Source of the DNA: JBGTGG01 sp041746855
GTDB lineage: Bacteria; Bacteroidota; Bacteroidia; Cytophagales; Cyclobacteriaceae
DNA: 17,330 nt
Assembly (NCBI GenBank): GCA_041746855.1
Contig: JBGTGG010000266.1
Coordinates: 1-17,330 of the forward strand
Direction of reading: 5' to 3'
The notes beneath the pieces are model-generated. The model did not search any database. It was not told where the DNA came from and saw only the letters and a program-made list of their open reading frames with translations. The position numbers and the translations under genes are program-made. Shown here one piece after another: positions 1 to 8,411 of the stretch (position 1 is its first letter; every line of letters begins with the position of its first letter).

Positions 1-47
1 GCGATTATCAGCAATCCCAACATCCATTCTTTCCAGTATTTTTTCAT
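1..47 (-). CDS. possible 5' end of a further minus-strand gene (partial)
   Basis: An ATG at 47-45 opens a reading frame that runs off the left edge and encodes about 15 residues beginning MKKYWKEWMLGLLII. A lysine pair followed by a hydrophobic stretch is what the start of a Bacteroidota signal peptide often looks like, and an in-frame TAG lies a few codons upstream, which is compatible with a true start. It would follow the regulator gene in the same orientation after about 100 bases. The fragment is too short to identify, and another frame is also open here, so this is only a candidate. Confidence 0.3.
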   Translation of the reverse strand, partial: MKKYWKEWMLGLLII

Positions 48-149
48 CTGTGTTTGATTTGTACGCTACAATTTTAGCGGGATTCCAAACACTAAAAGTT
101 CAAAACTAGGGGTAAAATAGTACAGAATTAAGATAAAAAAACAGCGAAA

Positions 150-3100
150 TCAGGCCGTAGAGTCGGTATTCTCGAATTTCGAGGCATACGTAGTTGGCGA
201 CACCCCATAATATTTACTGAAGCACTTGGTAAAGTATTTTGGATTTTTGAAACCTACCTTGTAGCAAATTTGTGAAATATTCAATTTCCCTTGTTCCAAA
301 AACTGAGCGGCCCGTTTCATTCGCATGGAAAGAATGAAGTCATTCGGGGTGAGTCCGGTCCAGGCTTTTATTTTCGTGAACAACATGGTCCGGCTTACCG
401 CCAATTCCTCGGCAAAAAAAGCTACGTCAAAAAACTCATTTTCAATATTTTTTTCCACAATACCAATCGCCTTTCTAAGCAAGGTCTCATCCATGGTGGT
501 GATCGTAACTTCACCCGGGGAAATCGAATTGTTATCGCGAAACTTCTTTTTCAGGTTTCCTACGAACAGTAGCAGGTTTTTGACTTTTAATTTTAGCTCA
601 CGAACATTAAAAGGTTTGGTGATGTATTCATTTGCACCTGACTCCAATCCCTCATATTTAAATATTAGAGAAGTACGTGCCGTTAATAAAATAAATGGGA
701 TGTGGCTGGTCTTCAAATTATTTTTGATCTGAAAACAAAATTCAGTTCCATCCATTACAGGCATCATGACATCACTTATAATTAAGTCGGGAACTTCATT
801 GGTGGCAATTTGTATTCCCTCCTTACCATCTTGGGCTTCCAGCACATTGTATTCATCGGACAAGAGTTCGACAATAAAATTTCGCACCTGCTCATTGTCC
901 TCTGTTACCAGAATTGTTTGCCTGTCTTCAAGTCGTATAAAGCGATTGATATTAAAATCCCTTTTTGGAGCAGGATCAGTGAAGGCTTCTGTTTGATAGC
1001 CTGTCAAATCCTCACTGTCTTTAAAATCACGTATGATCTGCGATTCTTCCAAATGTGCAGTTCCCTTTTTCAAAACAATGCTAAATTCACTTCCTCTCGC
1101 TACCACACTCTTCGCGGATAAATCACCTTTATGCAAATCGACTATTCCTTTTGCCAACGCTAAGCCGATACCTGTGCCCCTGCTTTTTTCGGTATGGTAT
1201 CCGGGGGCAGGAACTTGATAAAAGCGGTCAAAAATTTTATTCAAATTTTCCTTGTGGATTCCCTGACCAGAATCGCGAATTCTTATTTCCACTGTGGTGG
1301 TATTCTCGATTACAGAAACATGGATGTTCCCTCCTTCAGGTGTAAATTTAAATGCATTGGAAAGTAAGTTATAAACCACGCGTTCCAGTTTATCACGATC
1401 GTAGTACACTTTAATTATTTCCTGATCTTTCTCGAATGTATACGAATAATTTCCGGTGTTTGCCAATATTTTAAACGAGAGAAAAATTTCATATACGAAC
1501 TTCACAATATTTCCTTCCGCTGCATCCAACGTTGCCTGTTGATTTTCAATCTTCCTGAAATCCATCAACTGATTTACCAGCTTTAGTAATTGACTGGCAC
1601 TTTGTTGCATCACTTTAAATTTCCGAAACACCGCACTGCTTCCGCGGAAATCTTGAATCAAATCATCCAGTGGACCAAGAATTAGCGTAAGGGGCGTTCT
1701 AAATTCGTGGGAGATATTAGTGAAGAATTGTAATTTATTTTGATTGAGTTCTTGTTGTTGCAAGTTTATTTTATGCTCCAAATCCAATTCATATTTTAAT
1801 CTGGCTTTGGACTTTATCATCCGATACCAACCAAACAAAGCCACTGCAATGATTAAACCATACAAAAGAAAGGCCCATCCCGAACGCCACGGTGCTGGCC
1901 GTACAACCACTTGAAGTTGTGTAAAAGATTCACTGGGGTGGCCATCATTGTTTATTCCTTTGATTTCAAAAAGATAGGTTCCCGGGTTTTGAATAACATA
2001 CGATACTTCTGTGCTTGGGGATTGGTTCCACTCTTCTTCCAGGCCTTTCATTCTGTACACAAATTGATTCTTGCCCGGATTCACAAAACTGGGCAGCGCA
2101 AACTCAAGTGTAAAATTGGCTTGATCATAATCGAGTTGAATCTGTTTAACGCGCGCCACTGTTTTAGAAAGCACACCTGTTTCATCACCCGGAGTAATTC
2201 TTGTACCGTTGATTTTTAATCCCGTAAGAAGGACATCGGGTGTATAGGAATTCGCCCGCAAAGCTTCCGGTCGAAACCAGGTGACGCCATGGGGTCCACC
2301 AAAAAAAAGTACACCATTACTACTATAGGTTGATGCACTGTTATTAAACTCATTAGACACAAGCCCATCCGATTCTTCAAATAAGGTCACCAGCTTGCGT
2401 TTGGGGTGATATCTAATTATACCATTGCTGGAACTCATCCATAGAAAATGTTGATTATCTTCTTCAATGGCCTGAATACCTTTGCTTCGCGAGTCTTCTG
2501 ATTTAAATAAATCAATGGCGATAAATTTATTGTTTGCATATTTATGAAGCCCCGTCTCTTTTGTTCCTACCCAAATACTATGGTCCTCACTTTCGGCAAT
2601 GCATAAAATATCTTTGCCTGATTTTGTATCCTCATCGTACAAAAAGCGTGTGAACTTGAACACACCGGATGCAAGATCACGCGCTGCGAGTAAATTCAAT
2701 CCATGCTGGGTGCCAATCCAAATATTCCCGCTGGTGTCTTTCAACAGTACCCGAACCTGATCATCGGTTAGCGATTGTTGATCTGAAGGATCGTTCTTTA
2801 TCCACGTTACTTTTTGTGTTTCAGGATCATACAGATTTAAACCACCACCGAATGTTGCGATCATCCATTGGTTGGTATTGGTTGCAACAACATCATAGAC
2901 GCTGATGTGGCTTAGCCCGGATTTTAAATCAATGACTTTACCTTGTTTTGGAAAACGTGGATTAAAAATATTCAAACCAGCATCAAGTGTACAAACCCAT
3001 AGTTCATTTGTTAAATCATTCCAGCGCAAGGATTTGATATTATTGCTGCGCAGGCTCGTGTTCGTGACATCATAATAAATAAAACGATGGGTCTTTTTAT

Positions 3101-4277
3101 CGCGTATACTGATTCCTTTGGCCTCGGTAGCAAAATATAAATACCGATCATCCTCAACAATTCCGCTTACTACATTGTTGGCCAACCCAAGGTTGTTTCC
3201 TTGTTGACGAATGGTGTTGAAATTAAAGTTGGCTTCGTCCCACATGTTTACACCACCATAGTAGGTACCAATCCATACCGATCCTTTCGTACTACAGAAA
3301 ACACTTTTCACTTTGTTTTCATATAAAGAATTTTGAACCTGCGGTATGTTTTGTGCAGTCGTGAATTTTCCATCGTGTTCCTTCCTGCTAACGCCACTGT
3401 ACGTACCAATCCATAATCGCTTGTCTAAATCGACAGCGAGCGCCCGTACGTTGTTGTCAACAATATTTTCGGGGGATTCGCCTTTTATATAGTGGTATTC
3501 GATTTTACCATCCAGCGTTAAACCATATAAGCCGTTGTATTTTGTTCCAATCCAAATCCGCTTGTTAGTATCTTCCAAAATAACCTGAACAAAATCCAGC
3601 GCTACTGGATTTTCTTTTGTTTTCAAGTGGATGCGTTCAAAAACAAATGTGCCATCGTCTTGTTGGACCATACGATTGAACCCATCTTCCGTACCAACCC
3701 ATGTTTGATTGTTGGAGTCAGTGAAGATATCCAACACATGGTTGTGAGAAATGCTTGTGGAATCAAGGGGATCGTGAACATAATGTTGAAAAATCCCATT
3801 TGAGGGATTGAGGATGTTTAATCCGTAAAAGGTACCGAGCAAGATTTGATTTTCTGATTTAATATCAATTGACCAAATGGTACTGTTGGATAATTTATTT
3901 TGATCTGTGGATACGTAGCGGGTGAATTTTTCATTTTCGAGATCATATTTATTCAAACCATTGTAAGTGGCGATCCACAGGTTCCCCGCATTATCAACAG
4001 CAAGATCAAGGATGTCATTATTGCTAATACTATTCTCATTGTTAGGGTCATTTCGAAATACTTTAATTTTATTACCATCGTATCGGTTCAAACCATCGCG
4101 TGTACCAAACCAAAGCATCCCCTGATGATCCTGCGCAATGGCGATCACTGAGCTTTGCGACAATCCATTTGCGGTAGTGATATGTTTAAAGGGAATAGTG
4201 GGTGTCTGTGCAGGTAAATACGACTGCAAAAAAACCATGAAAAATGTCAAGAATATTTTTATTGCTTTTAATTTCAT
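150..4277 (-). CDS. hybrid two-component system sensor/AraC-type regulator (HTCS)
   Basis: One-protein sensor and transcription factor of the kind that controls PULs in Bacteroidota. Residues below count from the ATG at 4277 (1375 aa); a GTG 15 bases upstream is in frame, but the ATG starts directly at the signal peptide (MKLKAIKIFLTFFMVFLQ). In order: signal peptide (about 1-24); two periplasmic seven-bladed propellers built from reg_prop-type repeats with recurring WIGT and LNxY motifs (about 30-690); Y_Y_Y domain (about 700-790); one membrane helix (about 800-822); HisKA with the phospho-acceptor in NISHEFRTP (His857); HATPase with N box NLLSNAFKFTPEGG (about 973), DSGQGI and GTGIGLALAKG; receiver domain (about 1119-1235) with acidic pair ED and phospho-acceptor Asp1169 in SDVMMPVMDG; C-terminal AraC helix-turn-helix (about 1270-1370). 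All catalytic motifs are intact. It probably senses an oligosaccharide released by the neighbouring enzymes and activates this locus; the ligand cannot be read from sequence. Confidence 0.96.
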   Translation of the reverse strand: MKLKAIKIFLTFFMVFLQSYLPAQTPTIPFKHITTANGLSQSSVIAIAQDHQGMLWFGTRDGLNRYDGNKIKVFRNDPNNENSISNNDILDLAVDNAGNLWIATYNGLNKYDLENEKFTRYVSTDQNKLSNSTIWSIDIKSENQILLGTFYGLNILNPSNGIFQHYVHDPLDSTSISHNHVLDIFTDSNNQTWVGTEDGFNRMVQQDDGTFVFERIHLKTKENPVALDFVQVILEDTNKRIWIGTKYNGLYGLTLDGKIEYHYIKGESPENIVDNNVRALAVDLDKRLWIGTYSGVSRKEHDGKFTTAQNIPQVQNSLYENKVKSVFCSTKGSVWIGTYYGGVNMWDEANFNFNTIRQQGNNLGLANNVVSGIVEDDRYLYFATEAKGISIRDKKTHRFIYYDVTNTSLRSNNIKSLRWNDLTNELWVCTLDAGLNIFNPRFPKQGKVIDLKSGLSHISVYDVVATNTNQWMIATFGGGLNLYDPETQKVTWIKNDPSDQQSLTDDQVRVLLKDTSGNIWIGTQHGLNLLAARDLASGVFKFTRFLYDEDTKSGKDILCIAESEDHSIWVGTKETGLHKYANNKFIAIDLFKSEDSRSKGIQAIEEDNQHFLWMSSSNGIIRYHPKRKLVTLFEESDGLVSNEFNNSASTYSSNGVLFFGGPHGVTWFRPEALRANSYTPDVLLTGLKINGTRITPGDETGVLSKTVARVKQIQLDYDQANFTLEFALPSFVNPGKNQFVYRMKGLEEEWNQSPSTEVSYVIQNPGTYLFEIKGINNDGHPSESFTQLQVVVRPAPWRSGWAFLLYGLIIAVALFGWYRMIKSKARLKYELDLEHKINLQQQELNQNKLQFFTNISHEFRTPLTLILGPLDDLIQDFRGSSAVFRKFKVMQQSASQLLKLVNQLMDFRKIENQQATLDAAEGNIVKFVYEIFLSFKILANTGNYSYTFEKDQEIIKVYYDRDKLERVVYNLLSNAFKFTPEGGNIHVSVIENTTTVEIRIRDSGQGIHKENLNKIFDRFYQVPAPGYHTEKSRGTGIGLALAKGIVDLHKGDLSAKSVVARGSEFSIVLKKGTAHLEESQIIRDFKDSEDLTGYQTEAFTDPAPKRDFNINRFIRLEDRQTILVTEDNEQVRNFIVELLSDEYNVLEAQDGKEGIQIATNEVPDLIISDVMMPVMDGTEFCFQIKNNLKTSHIPFILLTARTSLIFKYEGLESGANEYITKPFNVRELKLKVKNLLLFVGNLKKKFRDNNSISPGEVTITTMDETLLRKAIGIVEKNIENEFFDVAFFAEELAVSRTMLFTKIKAWTGLTPNDFILSMRMKRAAQFLEQGKLNISQICYKVGFKNPKYFTKCFSKYYGVSPTTYASKFENTDSTA

Positions 4278-4536
4278 ACTATTAAAATACACAGCTAAAC
4301 TAAGTCAAACTTCAGCACAACGCCTTGCCAAAATATAAAATTGGTAAAATCTATTAATATATAAGTGAAATACCATTTAGCATCAAAAATTGCAAATTCA
4401 ATAATATTTGTGAATTCACCGAATCTGCGAATTCTCAGCAAAATGGTACGATAATACGAAACCTCAAGTGTACAAGAACTTTCAGGGAGAGAAGCCCTTC
4501 AAGAGACCATGTAAAAAAGTATATTGATTGAACTAG
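4278..4536. other. A/T-rich spacer upstream of the HTCS gene
   Basis: This stretch must hold the promoter of the regulator gene, but no clear match to the Bacteroidota -7 element (TAnnTTTG) is visible on the minus strand. The plus-strand frame that continues into the Gfo/Idh remnant is open from 4441 to 4524 (it reads KWYDNTKPQVYKNF...) and then meets stops at 4525 and 4534. It may be more of the same decayed gene, but I recognise no motif in it. Confidence 0.4.
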
Positions 4537-4902
4537 TACTTCATTTTTAGAAAGATAAGTGTTCATGAGACATTTTTTTATGGCACTGCCTTACTCATTA
4601 ATACTTTTGGCGAAATGGTCATTGATGGAATTAACGGAACGATACGATTATATCCAGATGGACGCTTAAGCATACAAACCCTGGGTGAAAAAGAAATCGA
4701 TATTCCTTACCACCATGAAGACATCAATTTCTCTGGTGATTGTGTTTATGCCACACAAAAACATTTCATTTAAGGACTTAAAAACCAAAATAGTTTTGAA
4801 ACCAATGGTGATGATTACCTAAACTCTTTGAAAGTGCAAGAAGCAGTGTATACATCTGCAAAAGAAAAGGTGCCGATAACCTTAACCTTGCCCAACCTAT
4901 GA
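4537..4902 (+). pseudogene. C-terminal remnant of a Gfo/Idh/MocA-family oxidoreductase
   Basis: Reading the plus strand in the frame of GAA at 4612 gives about 120 codons that look like real protein, with segments INGTIRLYPDGRL, HHEDINFSGDCVYATQKHFI, ETNGDDYLNSLKVQEAVY and SAKEKVPITL. The last two resemble the C-terminal end of Gfo/Idh/MocA dehydrogenases, which commonly finish with a helix of the type SLKVxEAxYxSAxxG. The frame is broken by TAA at 4771-4773, exactly between KHFI and GLKNQNS, so one codon change would restore it. It ends naturally at TGA 4900-4902. No N-terminal Rossmann part with GxGxxG is found upstream, and stops lie at 4525 and 4534, so the gene is both truncated and interrupted. 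It points opposite to every other gene in the window. The family assignment is from memory of motifs, not from a search. Confidence 0.65.
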
Positions 4903-4943
4903 TTTTTAAATTTTTGAAATACTATCCGGCAACTGCACTTCAT

Positions 4944-5567
4944 TTACTTGGGTTCCTCGTACGTTTTTGAAAGGATGAACTTGTCAAATGCAAAGCCATC
5001 TTCACGCATGGAAAATTGAACTGTATGGATGCCCTTTTCTTTGATCTCTAAAAATATTTTCATCGGTTCACCACAATGGTTCTGTTCTGTGCGCTGTTTG
5101 CTTGCCCATGTCCATTTATTTTTGCCTTCGCACCATTGCATTCGCTGACCTGATTCCGGCCATTCACCGTCCAAGCCAACATGGATTCCATTGTCTTCAC
5201 CACCAGTCGAGAATGCACGTACCCATACATAATATTTTCCAGTGGTGTGAAACTCGATTTTATACTCTAAAATAGAGAGGCCGGGGGTGTTACTGAAATT
5301 CTCCCCCTTTATTAGTTTATCACTGTGCGTAACCCGGGTATCTGGTAGTAATTCTACAAACGCACCGCCACTTGCCGTCAGATACTCCAACGAATCCGGA
5401 TCATTTTCAAAACGTTGTGCCGAATTGATCTTTTCCCATCTTCGCTTTTCTGAGTTTTTTTGGTGGTGATAGAGCTCTGCCTCCACTTCAACAAAACCAT
5501 TTTTTTCAATGAATACGACTTCTTGCATAGAGCAGAAGAAAACAAAGAAATTAATAAACGTCATCAT
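4944..5567 (-). CDS. orphan secreted beta-sandwich (CBM-like) protein
   Basis: The protein has 207 residues from the ATG at 5567. An in-frame GTG at 5591 is the other option, but the ATG pair sits just before the hydrophobic stretch (TFINFFVFFCS) and is preceded by an A-rich leader. After this short, weak signal peptide the whole protein is one domain, with motifs FVEVEAE, SGGAFVELLPDTRV, KYYVWVRAFSTGGEDNGIHV, LDGEWPESGQRMQW and SMREDGFAFDKFIL. From memory this resembles the C-terminal ligand-binding beta-sandwich attached to larger Bacteroidota glycan enzymes (GH115 C-terminal-like or 'putative collagen-binding' domains), not a catalytic domain. It lies 82 bases after lacI and may be co-transcribed with it. 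It could be a free-standing glycan-binding protein or the surviving tail of a larger enzyme. I am confident that it is a secreted accessory domain, but not of its ligand. Confidence 0.7.
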   Translation of the reverse strand: MMTFINFFVFFCSMQEVVFIEKNGFVEVEAELYHHQKNSEKRRWEKINSAQRFENDPDSLEYLTASGGAFVELLPDTRVTHSDKLIKGENFSNTPGLSILEYKIEFHTTGKYYVWVRAFSTGGEDNGIHVGLDGEWPESGQRMQWCEGKNKWTWASKQRTEQNHCGEPMKIFLEIKEKGIHTVQFSMREDGFAFDKFILSKTYEEPK

Positions 5568-5649
5568 ATTGTTTATTTTTAGTGATACCACATTTTTTTT
5601 AACTCAGTATGCAACTTCTTCTTCATCTACACTTGTCTATCAAAACCAA

Positions 5650-6690
5650 TCATTCTGTGAGTTGTCTACGCATTGACGAATTCCGAACAATCAATTTCGG
5701 ATTCAATACTATTTTTTTTGAAGTAATTAACTGATCCTCCTTTTCTCGTTTGAGCTGGTCAAATATCATTTCAGCAGCTATCGTTCCCATGAGCATGCTG
5801 GGCTGCTCAACGGAACTTATCGCAGGATCACAAAACGATGTAAATAGTTCATTACTGAAACCTACTATAGCAATTTGATTGGGCACAGAAATACGATTCT
5901 GTTTACAAACTTGTAACGCACCCATCGCGCCCAATGCACTAGAAGAAAATATACCATCTATAGCAGTCCCTGTGTGTACTATAGAATTCATTATCGCTTT
6001 TCCATCTTCCAATTGTAAATCACTTTCAAACACAAGTGCTGAATCAAAAGGTAAATTGTTTTTCAACAAGGCTTCTTTGTAACCACGCAGACGCTCTTTA
6101 AAAATACTTGCCGAACCGAATCCTGTAAAGTGCGCGATCTTCGAACTGCCTTGTTGAATTAAGTGCTCAACCGCATTAAAGGCGCCAAGGAAGTCATCAA
6201 CAACAACATGACTTACTTCCAAATTATAGTTTGCCCGGTCAAAAAGTATTAATGGGATACCTCTTTCTTTAATCTTTTTAAAATGCCTGTCGTCTACCAT
6301 GTCTTTTGCAGGGGAGGCGATTACGCCATCCACACGTGCGTTTAAAAGGACTTCAACTGATGCAACTTCTTTTAAATGATCTTCATGCGATTGACAAATC
6401 ATTACATTGTACCCAGCTTTTGTTGCTATCTCTTCAATTCCAAAAACCACAGAAGAGAAAAAACTTCGATCTACATTCGGGATTATAATTCCGATTATCT
6501 TACTTCTTCCGTTTCTTAATGCAGCGGCCATTCCATTGGGCTGATAATTTAAGTTTCTTGCTACAGCGCGCACCGATTTTTTCATCTTGCTGCTGATGTG
6601 TGGATGGTCCTGCAACGCCCGCGAGACCGTTGATGCAGTTACATTTAATTTTTTTGCGATATCGCGAATGGTCGCACGTTCGTTTTCCAT
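5650..6690 (-). CDS. LacI-family transcriptional regulator
   Basis: Cytoplasmic repressor-type regulator of 346 residues, the usual family length. The N-terminus holds the LacI helix-turn-helix (about residues 7-27, TIRDIAKKLNVTASTVSRAL), followed by the linker and hinge (LNYQPNGMAAALRNGRS, about 47-63) and a periplasmic-binding-protein-like effector domain (about 65-340) starting KIIGIIIPN and carrying the conserved stretches ARVDGVIASP and IAIVGFSNE. The ATG at 6690 lies 17 bases after the stop of kduD, so it is very probably in the same transcript as kduI and kduD. Regulators in this setting usually respond to an intermediate of hexuronate catabolism such as KDG, but the effector here is inference. 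No convincing operator palindrome with a central CG was found in the short gaps nearby. Confidence 0.95.
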   Translation of the reverse strand: MENERATIRDIAKKLNVTASTVSRALQDHPHISSKMKKSVRAVARNLNYQPNGMAAALRNGRSKIIGIIIPNVDRSFFSSVVFGIEEIATKAGYNVMICQSHEDHLKEVASVEVLLNARVDGVIASPAKDMVDDRHFKKIKERGIPLILFDRANYNLEVSHVVVDDFLGAFNAVEHLIQQGSSKIAHFTGFGSASIFKERLRGYKEALLKNNLPFDSALVFESDLQLEDGKAIMNSIVHTGTAIDGIFSSSALGAMGALQVCKQNRISVPNQIAIVGFSNELFTSFCDPAISSVEQPSMLMGTIAAEMIFDQLKREKEDQLITSKKIVLNPKLIVRNSSMRRQLTE

Positions 6691-6707
6691 ATACGTTGGT
6701 GAGTAAA

Positions 6708-7502
6708 CTATCCTTCGTTTGAAGGCCGTCCGATGGTCGCTAAAATTCCACCATCAACATAGACGATTTGTCCATTCACAAAATCACTTGCAGATGATGC
6801 GAGGAAGATAACTGTACCCTCTAAGTCAGAAGGGTCTCCCCATTTTCCAGCCGGTGTTCGACTAATGATAAAATCATTAAATGGATGTCCTTCCGTCCGG
6901 ATTGGCGCGGTTTGACTTGTGGCAAAATATCCTGGACCAATGCCATTGGTTTGGATATTATGTTTTGCCCATTCGGTGGCCATATTTTTTGTCAACATTT
7001 TAAGACCTCCTTTTGCTGCTGCATATGCCCCTACTGTATTCCTACCCAACTCGCTCATCATAGAACAAATGTTAATGATTTTTCCTTGCTTACGCGCAAT
7101 CATACCTTTCACAACCGATTTTGAAACAATAAATGGGCTAACTAAATCGACTTTTAAAATTTTCTCAAAATCTATTACCTCCATTTCTTCCAGCGGAGTG
7201 CGTTGAATGATCCCTGCATTGTTCACCAAAATATCAATCGGTGCAATTTCATTTTCAATCTTGGTAATGTTGGTGCGTACTGCTTGCTCATTGGTTACAT
7301 CAAACAAATACCCCACGGCATCAACGCCCTGCTTTTTATATTCCAAAATGGCCTTGTCGATTTTTTCTTGTGATGAATTTCCATTGATCACAACTCGTGC
7401 CCCTGCTTTTCCAAGCCCCATTGCCATCGCCATTCCCAAGCCATGTGTTGCGCCTGTTATTAATGCCGTTTTCCCCTTCAGGTTAAATAATTCCAATCCC
7501 AT
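6708..7502 (-). CDS. kduD: KduD-like short-chain dehydrogenase (2-dehydro-3-deoxy-D-gluconate 5-dehydrogenase / gluconate 5-dehydrogenase-like)
   Basis: A classical SDR of 264 residues, expected to reduce 3-deoxy-D-glycero-2,5-hexodiulosonate, the product of KduI, to KDG with NAD(P)H in the cytoplasm. The cofactor motif TGATHGLG is at residues 16-23 and NNAG at 94-97. The catalytic Ser147 lies in NICSMMSE, and Tyr160 and Lys164 in YAAAK. The C-terminal part FVNGQIVYVDGG is typical of KduD and of gluconate 5-dehydrogenases. The position that is Asn in the SDR tetrad appears to be Asp119 (KVDLVSPF). It starts 6 bases after the kduI stop, so the two are surely one operon. Sequence alone does not separate KduD from gluconate 5-dehydrogenase; the adjacent kduI decides for KduD. 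Confidence 0.9.
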   Translation of the reverse strand: MGLELFNLKGKTALITGATHGLGMAMAMGLGKAGARVVINGNSSQEKIDKAILEYKKQGVDAVGYLFDVTNEQAVRTNITKIENEIAPIDILVNNAGIIQRTPLEEMEVIDFEKILKVDLVSPFIVSKSVVKGMIARKQGKIINICSMMSELGRNTVGAYAAAKGGLKMLTKNMATEWAKHNIQTNGIGPGYFATSQTAPIRTEGHPFNDFIISRTPAGKWGDPSDLEGTVIFLASSASDFVNGQIVYVDGGILATIGRPSNEG

Positions 7503-7508
7503 CGTATA

Positions 7509-8351
7509 TTATTTTAAATCTTGAATCGGACAAACATCCATATCGCCATAGTCGAGGTTTTCGCCTGCCATACCCCATATAAATGTATAATTTGAAGTGC
7601 CTGCACCAGTGTGAATAGACCACGGTGGCGAAATAACAGCTTGTTCATTTTGAATCCAGATGTGTCGGGTTTCATCTGTCTGTCCCATAAAATGGCAGAC
7701 CGATTGTCCTTCGGGAACTTCAAAATAAAAATAGACTTCCATCCTTCGATCGTGCACATGGGATGGCAACGTATTCCACACACTTCCTTTTTTCAATTCA
7801 GTCATCCCCATTTGTAATTGACATGTCTCTACCACACTCGCAACAATCATTTGGTTGACTGTTCGATGATTGGCTGTTTCTAAACTACCGAGTTCCAGCT
7901 TATTTGCTTCAGCTTTCGTAATCTTCTTTGTAGAAAAGGCTTTATGCGCTGGTGCAGAATTAAGATAAAATTTTGCAGGGCTATTTTTATCCTTGCTCGA
8001 AAAAACTACTGCCTTGCTTCCCATTGTTATGTATAAAGCGTCTTTAAATGCAAGCTCATAGGCTACACCATCTACTTCTACTATACCATCACCTCCTACA
8101 TTGATCACACCCAATTCCCTCCGCTCTAAAAAGTATTCAGCTTTTAATGGATCAATAGTGCCAAGCAATAACGTATCCTGAACAGGAACAGCGGAACCCG
8201 TGATATAGCGATCATAATGGGAATAGACCAACACTATTTCGTTGGGCTTCATTAAGGTATCCACCAAAAATTCATTTCGCAATGCGCGGGTATCGTGTTG
8301 CTTAACAGCCGTTGGATTTGATGCATATCGTACTTCATAGGTTGTTTTCAT
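7509..8351 (-). CDS. kduI: 5-dehydro-4-deoxy-D-glucuronate isomerase KduI
   Basis: Isomerase (EC 5.3.1.17) converting 4-deoxy-L-threo-5-hexosulose uronate, which forms from released unsaturated uronate, to 3-deoxy-D-glycero-2,5-hexodiulosonate. It has 280 residues from the ATG at 8351, against 278 in E. coli KduI. A TTG six bases upstream is in frame but less likely, and GAGA stands just before the ATG. The cupin metal site is complete: His198 and His200 in PSHVHDRRMEVY, Glu205, and His247 in PPWSIHTGAG, each offset by two from the E. coli zinc ligands. The family N-terminus (YEVRYASNPTAVKQHDT) and C-terminus (GDMDVCPIQDL) are also present. It sits 6 bases ahead of kduD, and 60 bases separate it from the oxidoreductase gene upstream. 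Its presence indicates a glucuronate- or galacturonate-derived unsaturated product. Confidence 0.97.
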   Translation of the reverse strand: MKTTYEVRYASNPTAVKQHDTRALRNEFLVDTLMKPNEIVLVYSHYDRYITGSAVPVQDTLLLGTIDPLKAEYFLERRELGVINVGGDGIVEVDGVAYELAFKDALYITMGSKAVVFSSKDKNSPAKFYLNSAPAHKAFSTKKITKAEANKLELGSLETANHRTVNQMIVASVVETCQLQMGMTELKKGSVWNTLPSHVHDRRMEVYFYFEVPEGQSVCHFMGQTDETRHIWIQNEQAVISPPWSIHTGAGTSNYTFIWGMAGENLDYGDMDVCPIQDLK

Positions 8352-8411
8352 TCTCAAGTTTTTTTGTATTTACGCTACTTATAATTGTCTTTTCAGATGG
8401 TCTTGATACTA

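Noticed and set aside
1..100. Minus-strand frame reading VWNPAKIVAYKSNTDEKIL... and a plus-strand frame ending at 109
   Set aside because: The first looks protein-like but follows a stop and has no start codon before the late ATG in RMDVG; the second has no recognisable content. Neither can be preferred without sequence to the left.
325..732. Plus-strand open frame of 135 codons opposite the HTCS gene
   Set aside because: It lies wholly inside the receiver/AraC part of the regulator, whose minus-strand translation is unmistakable, and its own translation has no recognisable motif.
2669..2905. Other plus-strand open frames within the HTCS propeller region
   Set aside because: These are shadows of the repeat-rich coding strand, without domain-like sequence or start context.
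4393..4410. Weak palindrome CAAAT...ATTTG upstream of the HTCS gene as an operator
   Set aside because: The arms are only five A/T-rich bases with mismatched centres, which is expected by chance in this composition.
7514..7783. Alternative minus-strand frame of 89 codons inside kduI
   Set aside because: It overlaps the conserved metal-site region of KduI in a different phase and has no family features.
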